Shown here: positions 49,048 to 57,825 of the stretch, piece after piece
Numbering within the stretch: the stretch's first letter is position 1
Layout: each line of letters opens with the position of its first letter
Origin: UBA10649 sp965227045
Lineage (GTDB): Bacteria; Actinomycetota; Actinomycetes; S36-B12
Reading direction: 5' to 3'
DNA: 64,000 nt
Assembly (NCBI GenBank): GCA_965227045.1
Contig: OZ245718.1
Span: forward strand, 2,666,001-2,730,000
Made by a program: the position numbers and the translations under genes
Notes under the pieces: generated by a model
Database searches by the model: none
The model's input: only the letters and a program-made list of their open reading frames with translations
Told to the model about the DNA's origin: nothing

Positions 49048-49267
49048 GGCGGGCTCGCTCGATATGGAGGGCGAGGAGCGGACAGGCATGGGTGGCATCC
49101 TCGGCCGCCCTGCGGTCACCGTCGTTGATGACAGCGCGCAACCGGCCGCCCGGCAGGACCGGGTACCCCCACTCGTCCAGGTCGATCAGGTGCGGCGCCG
49201 CGTCGTGGCACAGGCCTCGCCCGTCGCAGACAGTCGGGTTCAGCACGAGAGTCCGGTCGGCGCTCAT
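49037..49267 (-). CDS. small ferredoxin, probable [3Fe-4S] type
   Basis: A 76-residue single-cluster ferredoxin. The cysteines visible are in VCDGRGLCHDAAP (Cys-x5-Cys) and HACPLLAL, three in all, which is the set for a 3Fe-4S cluster rather than 4Fe-4S. Such ferredoxins serve P450s or flavoprotein reductases. Start ATG at 49267 overlaps the stop of the NuoF-like gene (ATGA), so they are co-translated and probably form an electron-transfer pair. The final Pro-Pro-Lys-stop codons lie inside the inverted-repeat element. Confidence 0.85.
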   Translation of the reverse strand: MSADRTLVLNPTVCDGRGLCHDAAPHLIDLDEWGYPVLPGGRLRAVINDGDRRAAEDATHACPLLALHIERARPPK

Positions 49268-50562
49268 TCGAAGTCTCGGCTTCCTACGTCGACGAGCGCA
49301 CGGCGCGCCGTCGGCACGGGCAGTGATCGCGCGCCGCGACCACCGGCAGCCGTGCATCGACCATTGAGATGGTGCCCGACCTCGTCGGCGAAAGCACTTA
49401 GGCCCGAGCTGACGAAGCGCGCGGTGCCGTCGGGGTGCTTGCAGCCGCCGCGATTGCTGACGAGTCGAAGTCGAGCAGTGAGCCGGGTCATGTCGGTGTC
49501 TGAGGTCATGCTGCGCGTCGCAAGCTGGTGAACGTCCTCACTCACGGACGGCAGGCCGAACAGGCAGGGTCCGCACTGGCCCGCACTCTCGCCCGCCATC
49601 CACGCGGTCACGCGGTCTATCTCGTCCAGCGGGCACGCGCTGCGACCCATGACCCACAGCACTGAGGCACCAATCACCGCGCCGGCGCCGCGCATCTCAT
49701 CGGGCGACCACCCCGTCGACTCGAAGAGCCCCGCTTCGACCCAGCGTCCTCCGTAGCCTCCGGTGAGATATCCCGAAGCCTCCTCCGTCGCGCCGCCGCA
49801 TCGGCCGAGGATCTCGCTGACCCTCGTTCCCGTCGGCACTTCGACCACCTGCGCGTGGGCGACTGCGCCGCCGACCGTGACGAGCGTCGTGCCCGGCGCG
49901 TCCGGTGAGCCGACTGTTGCGAACCAGTCGCCACCGTGACGAGCGACGAGCGCCAGGTGCGCGAGCGTCTCGACGTTCTGCACGAGCGTGGGCCGCCCGT
50001 CGGCGCCCTTCTGGAAAGGGCGGTCGGGATAGACCGGGGTCGCCAGGCCCGTCCCAACCCAATGAGCAAGCGCGCTCTCCTCGCTCGCGACGTACCGCGC
50101 CGGCGGGGTCACGACGCGTATGGCCACGCGATCGTGCCGCTCGTCCAGTGCCTGGTGGAGACCGGCCAGCATCGGTGAGTCGCGATGGACGGCAACGAAG
50201 GCATCGGTCGCACCGACGATGGCCGCCGCGACCGAGATTCCGTCCAGCACCAGGTGAGGCGACGCGGTCAGGAGCGCGGCATCCTTACCGCTTGCCGGCT
50301 CACCCTCCATCCCGTTGGCGATCACTACCGGATGCCGTCGTCTGTTCAGTCGGCTCCGCTGCGCGGAGCTGTCGATCACGGCGCGCAACTTCGTGGCGGT
50401 CGGGAACCAGCCGCCCCCGCGACCGCGAAGGCCCGAGCGATCAACCTCGGCCAGAAGCGCCTCGACGCGGGCACTGTCGCGGTGTTCGATCTGCGGCAGG
50501 TCGCCGTGGTGCGAGAGGTGCTCGGAGAGGGACCTGCGTGTGTGAATGCCCAAACGTTCCAT
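49264..50562 (-). CDS. NuoF-like flavoprotein (NADH dehydrogenase 51-kDa/SLBB family)
   Basis: A 432-residue homologue of complex I subunit NuoF. The FMN/NADH region is GLRGRGGGWFPTATKL, and an SLBB-type segment follows (about 230-310). The C-terminal Fe-S motif reads ESAGQCGPCLFG with a distant Cys in GGCKHPDG, so the first of the usual four cluster cysteines is Ala. It is not within a nuo operon. Together with the overlapping ferredoxin it may move electrons between NAD(P)H and ferredoxin. Start ATG at 50562, preceded by AGAGGTGG. Divergent from xylB. Confidence 0.85.
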   Translation of the reverse strand: MERLGIHTRRSLSEHLSHHGDLPQIEHRDSARVEALLAEVDRSGLRGRGGGWFPTATKLRAVIDSSAQRSRLNRRRHPVVIANGMEGEPASGKDAALLTASPHLVLDGISVAAAIVGATDAFVAVHRDSPMLAGLHQALDERHDRVAIRVVTPPARYVASEESALAHWVGTGLATPVYPDRPFQKGADGRPTLVQNVETLAHLALVARHGGDWFATVGSPDAPGTTLVTVGGAVAHAQVVEVPTGTRVSEILGRCGGATEEASGYLTGGYGGRWVEAGLFESTGWSPDEMRGAGAVIGASVLWVMGRSACPLDEIDRVTAWMAGESAGQCGPCLFGLPSVSEDVHQLATRSMTSDTDMTRLTARLRLVSNRGGCKHPDGTARFVSSGLSAFADEVGHHLNGRCTAAGGRGARSLPVPTARRALVDVGSRDFE

Positions 50563-50685
50563 GGCCACCTCTGCTCGATTGCGTGGTTTGCCTGCTCGTC
50601 CATGGTCGCCGTGCGGTGGTGCGGGATCCGCCACGAGACAGCAAAGTCTTGGTAAATCACGACGGCGTGTGACAGCGTTCGGCCC

Positions 50686-52074
50686 ATGCCGCTCGTTGCC
50701 GGGATCGACTCGTCGACCCAGTCCGTGAAGATCGTGGTCCGTGACTCGGAGAGCGGAACGCTCGTCCGCGAGGCCAAGGCACCGCATCCTGACGGTTCCG
50801 AGGTCGACGCCAGCGAGTGGCTGACCGCCCTCGACCACGTCACCCGCGGAGTGCTCGAGGACGTAGACGCCATCTCGGTCGCCGGGCAGCAGCACGGCAT
50901 GGTGACCCTCGACGATGCCGACCAGCTCGTGCGCCCCGCGCTGCTGTGGAACGACACTCGATCGGCCCCCGACGCCGACGACCTGATCGCCGAGCTCGGC
51001 GGTCCCGCGGCGTGGGCCGATGCCGTGGGAGTCGTCCCGGTCGCGTCGTTCACCGTGTCCAAGGTGCGGTGGCTGGCCAGAGTCGAACCGGAGAACGCGG
51101 CGCGCACCGCCCGCGTCATGCTGCCGCACGACTACCTGACGTGGGCTCTCGCCGGACGCCCGGCGGAAGCGGTGACCGATCGCGGGGACGCGTCGGGAAC
51201 CGGCTACTGGTCACCCGCCACGGGCAGTTACCGCGAGGATCTGCTCCGCCTGGCCATCGGGCACACGCCAGCCGTGCCGCGCGTCGCCGGCCCCGCGGAA
51301 CAGGTCGGGCACACGGCCGACGGCGTGATCATCGCGCCGGGCACCGGCGACAACATGGGCGCGGCACTGGGCATCGGGGCCGAGTCGGGCGATGTCATCG
51401 TCTCGCTCGGCACGTCGGGCACCGCCTTCGCCGTATCCGACACGGCTACGGCGGACGCCAGCGGACTCGTCGCAGGCTTCGCGGACGCCACCGGCAGGTA
51501 CCTGCCTCTGGTCTGCACTCTCAACGCGGCGCGCGTGCTCACCTCGGCCGCCGATCTGCTCGGCGTGGATTTCGACGAGTTCGCGGCCCTCGCGATGAGT
51601 GCCGAGCCCGGATCGGGCGGCCTCGTGCTGCTGCCGTACTTCGACGGTGAGCGCACTCCGAACCTGCCGGACGCGCGCGGCTCGCTGCACGGGATCACCC
51701 GTGCGAACCTCACCCCGCAGAACCTCGCTCGTGCGGCGATCGAGGGAATGTTCGGGGGACTAGCGGACGCGGTCGACGCACTCGTCGCCGTGGGCGTGAC
51801 TCCACGTCGCGTCATCCTCGTCGGCGGCGCGGCAGCGAACGCCGCTGTGAGTGAGGTCGCCGCCACGATGTTTACGGTGCCGGTCGAGGTGCCACCGCCG
51901 GGCGAGTACGTCGCCGACGGTGCTGCGCGGCAGGCGGAGTGGGTCCGGTCAGGGGCTGCTCGTCCACCGCGGTGGCCGGACGCGCGACCCGGCACGACAG
52001 TGCGTCGCGATCCCGCACCGGTGCCCGCCATTCGCGAGGCTTATGCGATCGCGCGGAGTGCCCTGTACGGCTAG
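50686..52074 (+). CDS. xylB: xylulokinase
   Basis: A 462-residue FGGY-family kinase that phosphorylates D-xylulose to xylulose-5-phosphate. GIDSSTQSVKIVVRD is the N-terminal phosphate-binding start. VAGQQHGMVTLD is typical of XylB, and GGAAANAAVSEVAATMF is the second FGGY signature region. Start ATG at 50686. It precedes the xylFGH importer and ROK regulator, so this is a free-xylose catabolic locus. XylA, needed before it, is encoded at 1.6 kb. Confidence 0.94.
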   Translation: MPLVAGIDSSTQSVKIVVRDSESGTLVREAKAPHPDGSEVDASEWLTALDHVTRGVLEDVDAISVAGQQHGMVTLDDADQLVRPALLWNDTRSAPDADDLIAELGGPAAWADAVGVVPVASFTVSKVRWLARVEPENAARTARVMLPHDYLTWALAGRPAEAVTDRGDASGTGYWSPATGSYREDLLRLAIGHTPAVPRVAGPAEQVGHTADGVIIAPGTGDNMGAALGIGAESGDVIVSLGTSGTAFAVSDTATADASGLVAGFADATGRYLPLVCTLNAARVLTSAADLLGVDFDEFAALAMSAEPGSGGLVLLPYFDGERTPNLPDARGSLHGITRANLTPQNLARAAIEGMFGGLADAVDALVAVGVTPRRVILVGGAAANAAVSEVAATMFTVPVEVPPPGEYVADGAARQAEWVRSGAARPPRWPDARPGTTVRRDPAPVPAIREAYAIARSALYG

Positions 52075-52313
52075 TTCGGCTCTGCAACGCGTTTCGGCAA
52101 TCGGATATGCGTGACCGAATTGTTACCGAAAGATGTCGAATCGATGCAAGAACCGCTTGTGCCGGTGTATGCGGAGTCATATGTTTCCTGAGACAACAAT
52201 TCGACGACGGCACTGTCGCCGACGAATTGGAGCCGCTGAATCCTCGGAAACGGCGCAACAACTCCATCTCACAACATTCGCAGGAGCCTCCTGCGTGGAA
52301 GGGACTGCATCGC
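52075..52313. promoter_or_regulatory. xylB-xylF intergenic region with candidate operators
   Basis: This 239-base stretch holds no gene. CAATTCG at 52197-52203 and CGAATTG at 52223-52229 form an inverted repeat, and AACGCGTT at 52086-52093 is an 8-bp palindrome. ACCGAA occurs twice nearby. These are candidates for binding by the ROK regulator encoded downstream; no clear -35/-10 pair was identified. Confidence 0.35.
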
Positions 52314-53480
52314 ATGTCCAAGAAACTGTACGGAGCAGTAGCCGGCCTCGCGGCCGCCTCATTGCTCGTCGCCGCGTGCGGCGGCAGCTCAAGCAGCGAC
52401 AGCTCCTCGTCTGAGGCTGCGCCCGCCGCGTCCTCGGCCGCACCGGCCGAGTCTTCGGCCGCACCCGCCGAGTCGGCAATGGCCGCCGGCGGCAAGGCCT
52501 GCGTCATCCTCCCCGACGCTGCATCGTCAGCTCGCTGGGAGACCGCGGACCGTCCGTTCCTCGAGCAGGCCTTCACGGCCGCTGGCGTCGAGTACGACAT
52601 CCAGAACGCCAACGGTGACAAGGCGAAGTTCGCCACCATCGCCGACGGCATGCTCGCCAGCGGTTGCGGCGCGCTCCTGATCGTGAACCTGGACAGCCCG
52701 TCCGCCGCGGCAGTCATCGCCAAGGCAACGGCTGCTGGCGTTCCCGTCATCGACTACGACCGCCTCACGCTGGGCGGCGGCGCTCAGTACTACGTGTCGT
52801 TCGACAACGTCGCGGTCGGCACCACCATCGGTGAGGGCCTCGTCAAGTGCCTCAACGACGCTGGCACCACCGAGGGTCCCGTTGCACTGCTGAACGGCTC
52901 GCCCACCGACAACAACGCCACGCTGTTCAAGCAGGGCTACCAGGCAGCCATCGAGGCTGCTGGCTTCACGGTTGCTGCAGACCAGAGCGTTCCGGACTGG
53001 GATAACACCAAGGCCGGCACGATCTTCGAGCAGATGTACACGAAGGCCAATGGCGACTTCGTTGGTGTGGCTTCCGCGAACGACGGACTCGGTGGCGCTG
53101 TCATCGCCGTCCTCGATCGCAACGGCCAGGCCGGCAAGATCTTCGTCACCGGCCAGGATGCCACCGATGAGGGCCTGCAGCGCGTGCTGCTCGGCACTCA
53201 GTGCATGACCGTCTACAAGGCAGTCAAGCAGGAGGCAGACAACGCAGCCGCACTCGCGATTGCGCTCATCAACGGTGACACCGCTTCTGCCGACGCTCTT
53301 GCCACCGGCAAGACCGCCGACAGCGAGGCCGGCACCGAGGTCCCCAGCGTTCTGCTGGTGCCGCAGGCCATCTTCCCGGAGAACGTGAAGGACGTCATCG
53401 CTGACGGCTACACGACTGCGGACAAGATCTGCACGACCGACGAGCTCAAGGCAGCTTGCGCGAAGTACGGCGTCTCCTAA
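52314..53480 (+). CDS. xylF: xylose-type ABC transporter substrate-binding lipoprotein
   Basis: A 388-residue periplasmic-binding-fold lipoprotein of the ribose/xylose (CUT2) class. A lipobox LLVAACGG (Cys at about 21) is followed by a Ser/Ala/Glu low-complexity linker to about residue 58. The mature domain starts at KACVILPDAASSARWE, whose RWE is typical of xylose binders. SFDNVAVGTTIGEGLVKCL and GQDATDEGLQRVLLGTQ are further conserved parts. Start ATG at 52314; the upstream open frame from 51939 overlaps xylB. A strong hairpin follows its stop. Confidence 0.92.
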   Translation: MSKKLYGAVAGLAAASLLVAACGGSSSSDSSSSEAAPAASSAAPAESSAAPAESAMAAGGKACVILPDAASSARWETADRPFLEQAFTAAGVEYDIQNANGDKAKFATIADGMLASGCGALLIVNLDSPSAAAVIAKATAAGVPVIDYDRLTLGGGAQYYVSFDNVAVGTTIGEGLVKCLNDAGTTEGPVALLNGSPTDNNATLFKQGYQAAIEAAGFTVAADQSVPDWDNTKAGTIFEQMYTKANGDFVGVASANDGLGGAVIAVLDRNGQAGKIFVTGQDATDEGLQRVLLGTQCMTVYKAVKQEADNAAALAIALINGDTASADALATGKTADSEAGTEVPSVLLVPQAIFPENVKDVIADGYTTADKICTTDELKAACAKYGVS

Positions 53481-53517
53481 ACCCTTTCGGGCATTAGCCC
53501 GACAGGTGCTGGACACG

Positions 53518-53549
53518 GTGGGGGCGGGTGCAGACGCATCCGCCCCCAC
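53518..53549 (+). repeat. 14-bp hairpin between xylF and xylG
   Basis: Arms 53518-53531 and 53536-53549 pair along 14 bases with one G-T wobble and an AGAC-type loop. A smaller 6-bp hairpin precedes it (53487-53492 with 53497-53502). There is no T-run. It lies 38 bases after the binding-protein stop and may stabilise the xylF mRNA or attenuate the downstream genes. Confidence 0.65.
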
Positions 53550-53628
53550 TGTCCGGTCCGGTGATCCTCAGTGATTCAACTCGGCGATTCATCCATCCCC
53601 CGTGCGACGGTTACGAGAAGGTAACGAC

Positions 53629-54420
53629 ATGACAAACGAGACTCCCCTTCTCCAGCTGAAGAGCGTCAACAAGAGCTTCGGCCCGGTCCATGTGCTCCGC
53701 GGCGTCGACCTCAGCGTGTACGCGGGACAGGTCACCGCGCTCGTCGGTGACAACGGCGCAGGCAAGAGCACCCTGGTCAAGGGTCTCGCCGGCATCTACC
53801 CGTACGACTCGGGCGAGTACTTCTTCGAGGGCAAGATCGCCCACGTCAGCGATCCCAAGCACGCGAACGCGCTGGGCATCGAGGTCGTCTATCAGGACCT
53901 CGCGCTGTGCGACAACCTCGACGTCGTGCACAACATGTTCCTCGGGCGCGAGGAGACAAAGTCGATCATCCTCGACGAGATCACGATGGAAAAGCGCGCC
54001 ACCGAGACGCTCAAGGGCCTGTCCGTGCGCACTCTGAAGTCGGTGCGCCAGCAGGTCTCGAGCCTGTCCGGCGGCCAGCGCCAGACGGTCGCCATTGCCC
54101 GCGCCGTCCTGTGGAACTCCAAGCTCGTCATCCTCGACGAGCCCACGGCGGCGCTCGGCGTCGCGCAGACCGAGCAGGTCCTCAATCTTGTGCGCCGCCT
54201 GGCTGACAACGGCCTCGGCGTCATCCTCATCTCGCACAACATCAACGACGTCATGCAGGTCGCCGACAACATCGCCTGCCTGTACCTGGGCTCGCTCGCG
54301 GCGCAGGTGTCCGTCAAGGACGTGACGCACAGCAGCGTGGTGGAGCTCATCACGATGGGACGAAGCGGCGAACTCGGGCTCAAACCTGAGGCTGCTGCGC
54401 ACGCTGGAGGCGTCGTATGA
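53629..54420 (+). CDS. xylG: xylose-type ABC transporter ATP-binding protein
   Basis: A 263-residue ATPase with a single nucleotide-binding domain. Walker A is GDNGAGKSTLVKG, the signature LSGGQRQTVAIARAVL, and Walker B LVILDEPTAALG. E. coli XylG has two fused domains, so here a homodimer would be needed, which is common in actinobacteria. Start ATG at 53629 with AGAAGG upstream; the permease start overlaps its stop (ATGA). Confidence 0.93.
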   Translation: MTNETPLLQLKSVNKSFGPVHVLRGVDLSVYAGQVTALVGDNGAGKSTLVKGLAGIYPYDSGEYFFEGKIAHVSDPKHANALGIEVVYQDLALCDNLDVVHNMFLGREETKSIILDEITMEKRATETLKGLSVRTLKSVRQQVSSLSGGQRQTVAIARAVLWNSKLVILDEPTAALGVAQTEQVLNLVRRLADNGLGVILISHNINDVMQVADNIACLYLGSLAAQVSVKDVTHSSVVELITMGRSGELGLKPEAAAHAGGVV

Positions 54421-55718
54421 GCACCGAGCAGAAGACCGACGTCGACATCGCGGCTGCGGGCGACCGCGGCACCGTCGGCGACGCGATGCGCGACTACTGG
54501 AATCGCGTCAAGGGTGGCGACGTCGGTTCCATGCCGGCCGTTCTTGGACTCATCGTCCTGGTGGCGATGTTCGCGGTCCTGAAGCCGGACACCTTCTTCA
54601 CCGCCCTCAACTTCGCGAACCTGCTCAACCAGGGCACCGCGATCATCGTCCTGGCGATGGGTTTGGTCTTCGTACTGCTCCTCGGCGAGATCGACCTGTC
54701 CGCCGGCTTCACGGCAGGTACTGCGGCAGCGGTGCTGGCGATCGCCTTGTCCTCGTGGGGTCTGTTCTGGCCGTTTGCACTTGTGCTCGGCCTGCTCACC
54801 GGCACGGCCATCGGCCTGACGATCGGCCTACTCGTCGCCCGCCTGGGCATCCCGTCGTTCGTCGTGACCTTGGCGATGTTCCTCGCCCTGCAGGGCGTCA
54901 TGCTGCTGATCATCGGCGAGGGCGGCACGATCACCCTGCGCAGCGATGAGTTGCTCGCGGTCATGAACCGCAACATGCCGGTCTGGGCGGGCTGGCTGCT
55001 CTGGGGCATCGTCGTGCTGGGCTACGCGCTCGTCACATTCCGTGCGATCCAGGGTCGGCGCAAGGCCGGACTGGCGAGCACATCTTCGTCGGTCTGGCTC
55101 GCGAAGCTCGTCGCGCTGGCTGCGCTGCTCGGCGTCGGGGTCTACCTGCTCAACCTGCAGCGCCAGATCATCCGACCGGGCAAGGTCGCCTGCACCGTCA
55201 ACGAGCCGGCCGACCCGAAGGGCTGCATCCCCGTGATCCAGGGCGTGCCTTGGGCAGTGCTCGTCATCCTCGTCCTGCTCGTCGTGCTGACCTTCGTCCT
55301 GGGCCGCACCTCATTCGGACGCCACATCTACGCCGTCGGCGGCAACGCCGAGGCGGCCCGCCGCGCGGGTATCAGCGTGCCGGGGATCAAGATCTTCTGC
55401 TTCATGATCTGTTCGACCTTGGCGGCCGTTGCCGGTGTGCTCATCGCCTCCCGCGACAACTCTGTCTCGCCAACCACTGGTGGTGCGCAGACGCTGCTGT
55501 TCGCCGTCGGCGCTGCCGTCATCGGAGGCACGAGTCTTTTCGGTGGTCGCGGCCGGGTGATCGACGCGATCATCGGCGGCCTCGTCGTGGCCGTCATCGC
55601 GAACGGTCTGCCGTTGATCACGCAGCAGTCGGGCATCCAGTACGTCGTCACAGGCGCGGTTCTGCTGGTGGCCGCGAGCGTCGATGCGATATCGCGAAAG
55701 CGCGCTTCCGCGTCGTAG
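54417..55718 (+). CDS. xylH: xylose-type ABC transporter permease
   Basis: A 433-residue CUT2 permease with about ten predicted membrane helices after a 45-residue cytoplasmic start. LLLGEIDLSAGFTAG near the N-terminal third and GRTSFGRHIYAVGGNAEAAR before the last helices are typical signatures. An insertion with two Cys residues (GKVACTVNEPADPKGCIP) lies between membrane segments on the outside. Start ATG at 54417 overlaps xylG's stop. Import of D-xylose is inferred from xylB and the ROK neighbour. Confidence 0.93.
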   Translation: MSTEQKTDVDIAAAGDRGTVGDAMRDYWNRVKGGDVGSMPAVLGLIVLVAMFAVLKPDTFFTALNFANLLNQGTAIIVLAMGLVFVLLLGEIDLSAGFTAGTAAAVLAIALSSWGLFWPFALVLGLLTGTAIGLTIGLLVARLGIPSFVVTLAMFLALQGVMLLIIGEGGTITLRSDELLAVMNRNMPVWAGWLLWGIVVLGYALVTFRAIQGRRKAGLASTSSSVWLAKLVALAALLGVGVYLLNLQRQIIRPGKVACTVNEPADPKGCIPVIQGVPWAVLVILVLLVVLTFVLGRTSFGRHIYAVGGNAEAARRAGISVPGIKIFCFMICSTLAAVAGVLIASRDNSVSPTTGGAQTLLFAVGAAVIGGTSLFGGRGRVIDAIIGGLVVAVIANGLPLITQQSGIQYVVTGAVLLVAASVDAISRKRASAS

Positions 55719-55754
55719 ACGCGTTCCCGCAATAGACAAGAGGATCTGCGCGAC

Positions 55755-56972
55755 ATGGCGAGTAGGGGTGCGGCGACCCAGGATGACGTGCGGCGCCACA
55801 ACCTCGCTCGAATGCTGCGGTACCTGCACGAGGGCGGTGCGAAGAGCCGCTCGGAGCTCGTCGCCTTCAGCGGGCTGAACCGGAGCACGGTGGGCGTTCT
55901 CGTCTCCGAGCTGGCCGACGTCGGCCTGGTCTACGAGGGCGCGGGATCCCCTGGACAGGTCGGGCGGCCGTCCCTGATGGTGCAGCCGGTCCCGGAGTCG
56001 GCGTTCGTCGTCGCCTTCGAGATCCGTGTCGAGCGGACCATCGTCGCGGTCGTCGGGCTGGGCGGCACTGTCCTGCTGCGCAAGGAGCAGCGTCATCGTC
56101 GCTCCAACTACACGGCAGAGGCTGCGGTCCGCAACATCGTGACCCTCACCGCCCAGGCCGTTGCATCGGTGCGGAAGGGAAGCGCGTGGGTCGGCGTCGG
56201 TATCGGAGTGCCCGGCGTCGTCGACCACGCCGACGGACGCGTCCGCTTGGCTCCCAACCTCGGATGGGCCGACGTGCCGCTCGGCGACCTCGTGCGTGCC
56301 GCGTTGACCGAGGAGTTCGGCTCCTGTCCGTCGGTGTTCATCAACAACGACGCTGACCTAGGCGCCATTGCCGAGTTCGCCCGCGGAGTGGGAACCCACA
56401 GCCGCAACCTCATCTACGTCTCGGGTGAGGTCGGCATCGGTGGCGGGATCATCATCGACAGCCGGATCATGTCGGGCGCCGGTGGTTACGGCGGCGAGGT
56501 CGGGCACATGGTTGTCAATCCCGCCGGCGAGTTGTGTCGCTGCGGAGCAACCGGCTGCTGGGAGACGGAGATCGGACGCGACTGCATCGTGCAGGCGGCC
56601 GGGCTCGGCGGCGAGCAGGTCGAGGTTGCCGATGTCATCGCCGCCGCTGCTGAGGGCAATGTCCAGGCGCGCGAGGCGATCGACGAGGCCGGCCGCTGGC
56701 TTGGCATCGGGCTGACGAATCTGGTGAACCTGTTCAATCCCGAGGTGATCGTGCTCGGTGGTCACCTACGACTGCTTCTCCCGCTCGTCAGCGGGGATGT
56801 GTTGCGACAGTTGCACTTTGCGCTGCCCGCCGCGCGCGAGCAGGCACGCGTCGAAGTGCCGTCGCTCAATGGCGACAGCACGCTTCTGGGAGCAGCGGAG
56901 TCGGCTTTCGACCCGTTGCTGTCCGATCCGATCGGGGAACTTGCCCGATCGCAGCACGAGGTTGCTTCCTGA
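55755..56972 (+). CDS. ROK-family transcriptional regulator (XylR-like)
   Basis: A 405-residue repressor. An N-terminal winged helix (about 15-75; SRSELVAFSGLNRSTVGVLV) is followed by a ROK sugar-kinase-like domain. The zinc motif CRCGATGCWET is complete, and VGIGVPGVVDHADG is the ROK fold. Start ATG at 55755, 36 bases after xylH. It most likely senses xylose or a derivative and represses the xylB-xylFGH genes. The aldose epimerase start follows within five bases. Confidence 0.92.
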   Translation: MASRGAATQDDVRRHNLARMLRYLHEGGAKSRSELVAFSGLNRSTVGVLVSELADVGLVYEGAGSPGQVGRPSLMVQPVPESAFVVAFEIRVERTIVAVVGLGGTVLLRKEQRHRRSNYTAEAAVRNIVTLTAQAVASVRKGSAWVGVGIGVPGVVDHADGRVRLAPNLGWADVPLGDLVRAALTEEFGSCPSVFINNDADLGAIAEFARGVGTHSRNLIYVSGEVGIGGGIIIDSRIMSGAGGYGGEVGHMVVNPAGELCRCGATGCWETEIGRDCIVQAAGLGGEQVEVADVIAAAAEGNVQAREAIDEAGRWLGIGLTNLVNLFNPEVIVLGGHLRLLLPLVSGDVLRQLHFALPAAREQARVEVPSLNGDSTLLGAAESAFDPLLSDPIGELARSQHEVAS

Positions 56973-56976
56973 CGTG

Positions 56977-57825
56977 ATGGGTGCGACGACGCGCCTGCTG
57001 ACGGTAGGTGACGTCACGCTGACGATCGACCTGAGCCTTGGTGCGCGGGCAACGCGGTGGACTGTCGGCGATCTGTCGCTGCTGACCGGCAACGGTGATG
57101 GCCCGGTAGAGAGCGGCATGTACCCGATGGCCCCCTGGGCTGGGCGGCTGCGCGACAACACGGTTGTCGTGGGCGGACGCACGGTGGTGCTCCCGGCGAC
57201 CCGAGACGAGTGGGCGCTGCACGGGACCGTTCTCGCGGCGCCCGTCGAGCTGATCGAGTTCGAGCAGGCGGCCGATCGCGCTCGTCTCGCCGCTAGGGTC
57301 GTCGATCACGTCGGCTGGCCATGGCCCACGCAGGTCGATGTGACGTGGGACCTGCGACCCCGCGAACTGGTTACGACGATCACCGTGACGGCCCTCGAGC
57401 AGGGGTTCCCAGTCGTCGTCGGCTGGCATCCGTGGTTCGCGCGGCACCTCGACCGGGGTGGACCGGTTCGGTGGGACATGAACGCGAGCGCGCAGGCCGA
57501 ACGCGGTTCGGACTACCTGCCCACGGGCGCGCTACTTCCCTACGACCGTGACGCGGGTCCGTTCGACGACGCGTTCGTCGTTCCCGACGGGCGCGCGACG
57601 GTGACCTGGCCGGGCGCGCTGAGCATCGAGATCCTCGCCGATTCGCACTGGTACGTCGTGTACGACCAACTGGCGGTAGCCGCGTGCGTCGAGCCTCAGA
57701 CCGGCCCGCCCGATGGGCTGAACCAGGGACTTGGATCGGCCATCCCCACTGTGGAACCCGGTCGGCCGCACCGCCTGACGACGCGCTGGCTCATGCGCGA
57801 TGACCCGCCGGCGGATCGAGCCTGA
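56977..57825 (+). CDS. aldose 1-epimerase family protein
   Basis: A 282-residue mutarotase-fold protein interconverting alpha and beta anomers of sugars, probably xylose given the locus. MYPMAPWAGRLRDN, WALHGTVL (His) and VVGWHPWFARHL (His) carry the conserved active-site residues; VEPQTGPPDGLNQG is the C-terminal signature. Start ATG at 56977 (GTG 56974 possible), five bases after the ROK stop. The 3' end overlaps the convergent oxidoreductase by 35 bases. Confidence 0.88.
   Translation: MGATTRLLTVGDVTLTIDLSLGARATRWTVGDLSLLTGNGDGPVESGMYPMAPWAGRLRDNTVVVGGRTVVLPATRDEWALHGTVLAAPVELIEFEQAADRARLAARVVDHVGWPWPTQVDVTWDLRPRELVTTITVTALEQGFPVVVGWHPWFARHLDRGGPVRWDMNASAQAERGSDYLPTGALLPYDRDAGPFDDAFVVPDGRATVTWPGALSIEILADSHWYVVYDQLAVAACVEPQTGPPDGLNQGLGSAIPTVEPGRPHRLTTRWLMRDDPPADRA

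Noticed and set aside
51939..52313. N-terminal extension of XylF
   Set aside because: It overlaps xylB in another frame, and the lipoprotein signal starts at the ATG at 52314.
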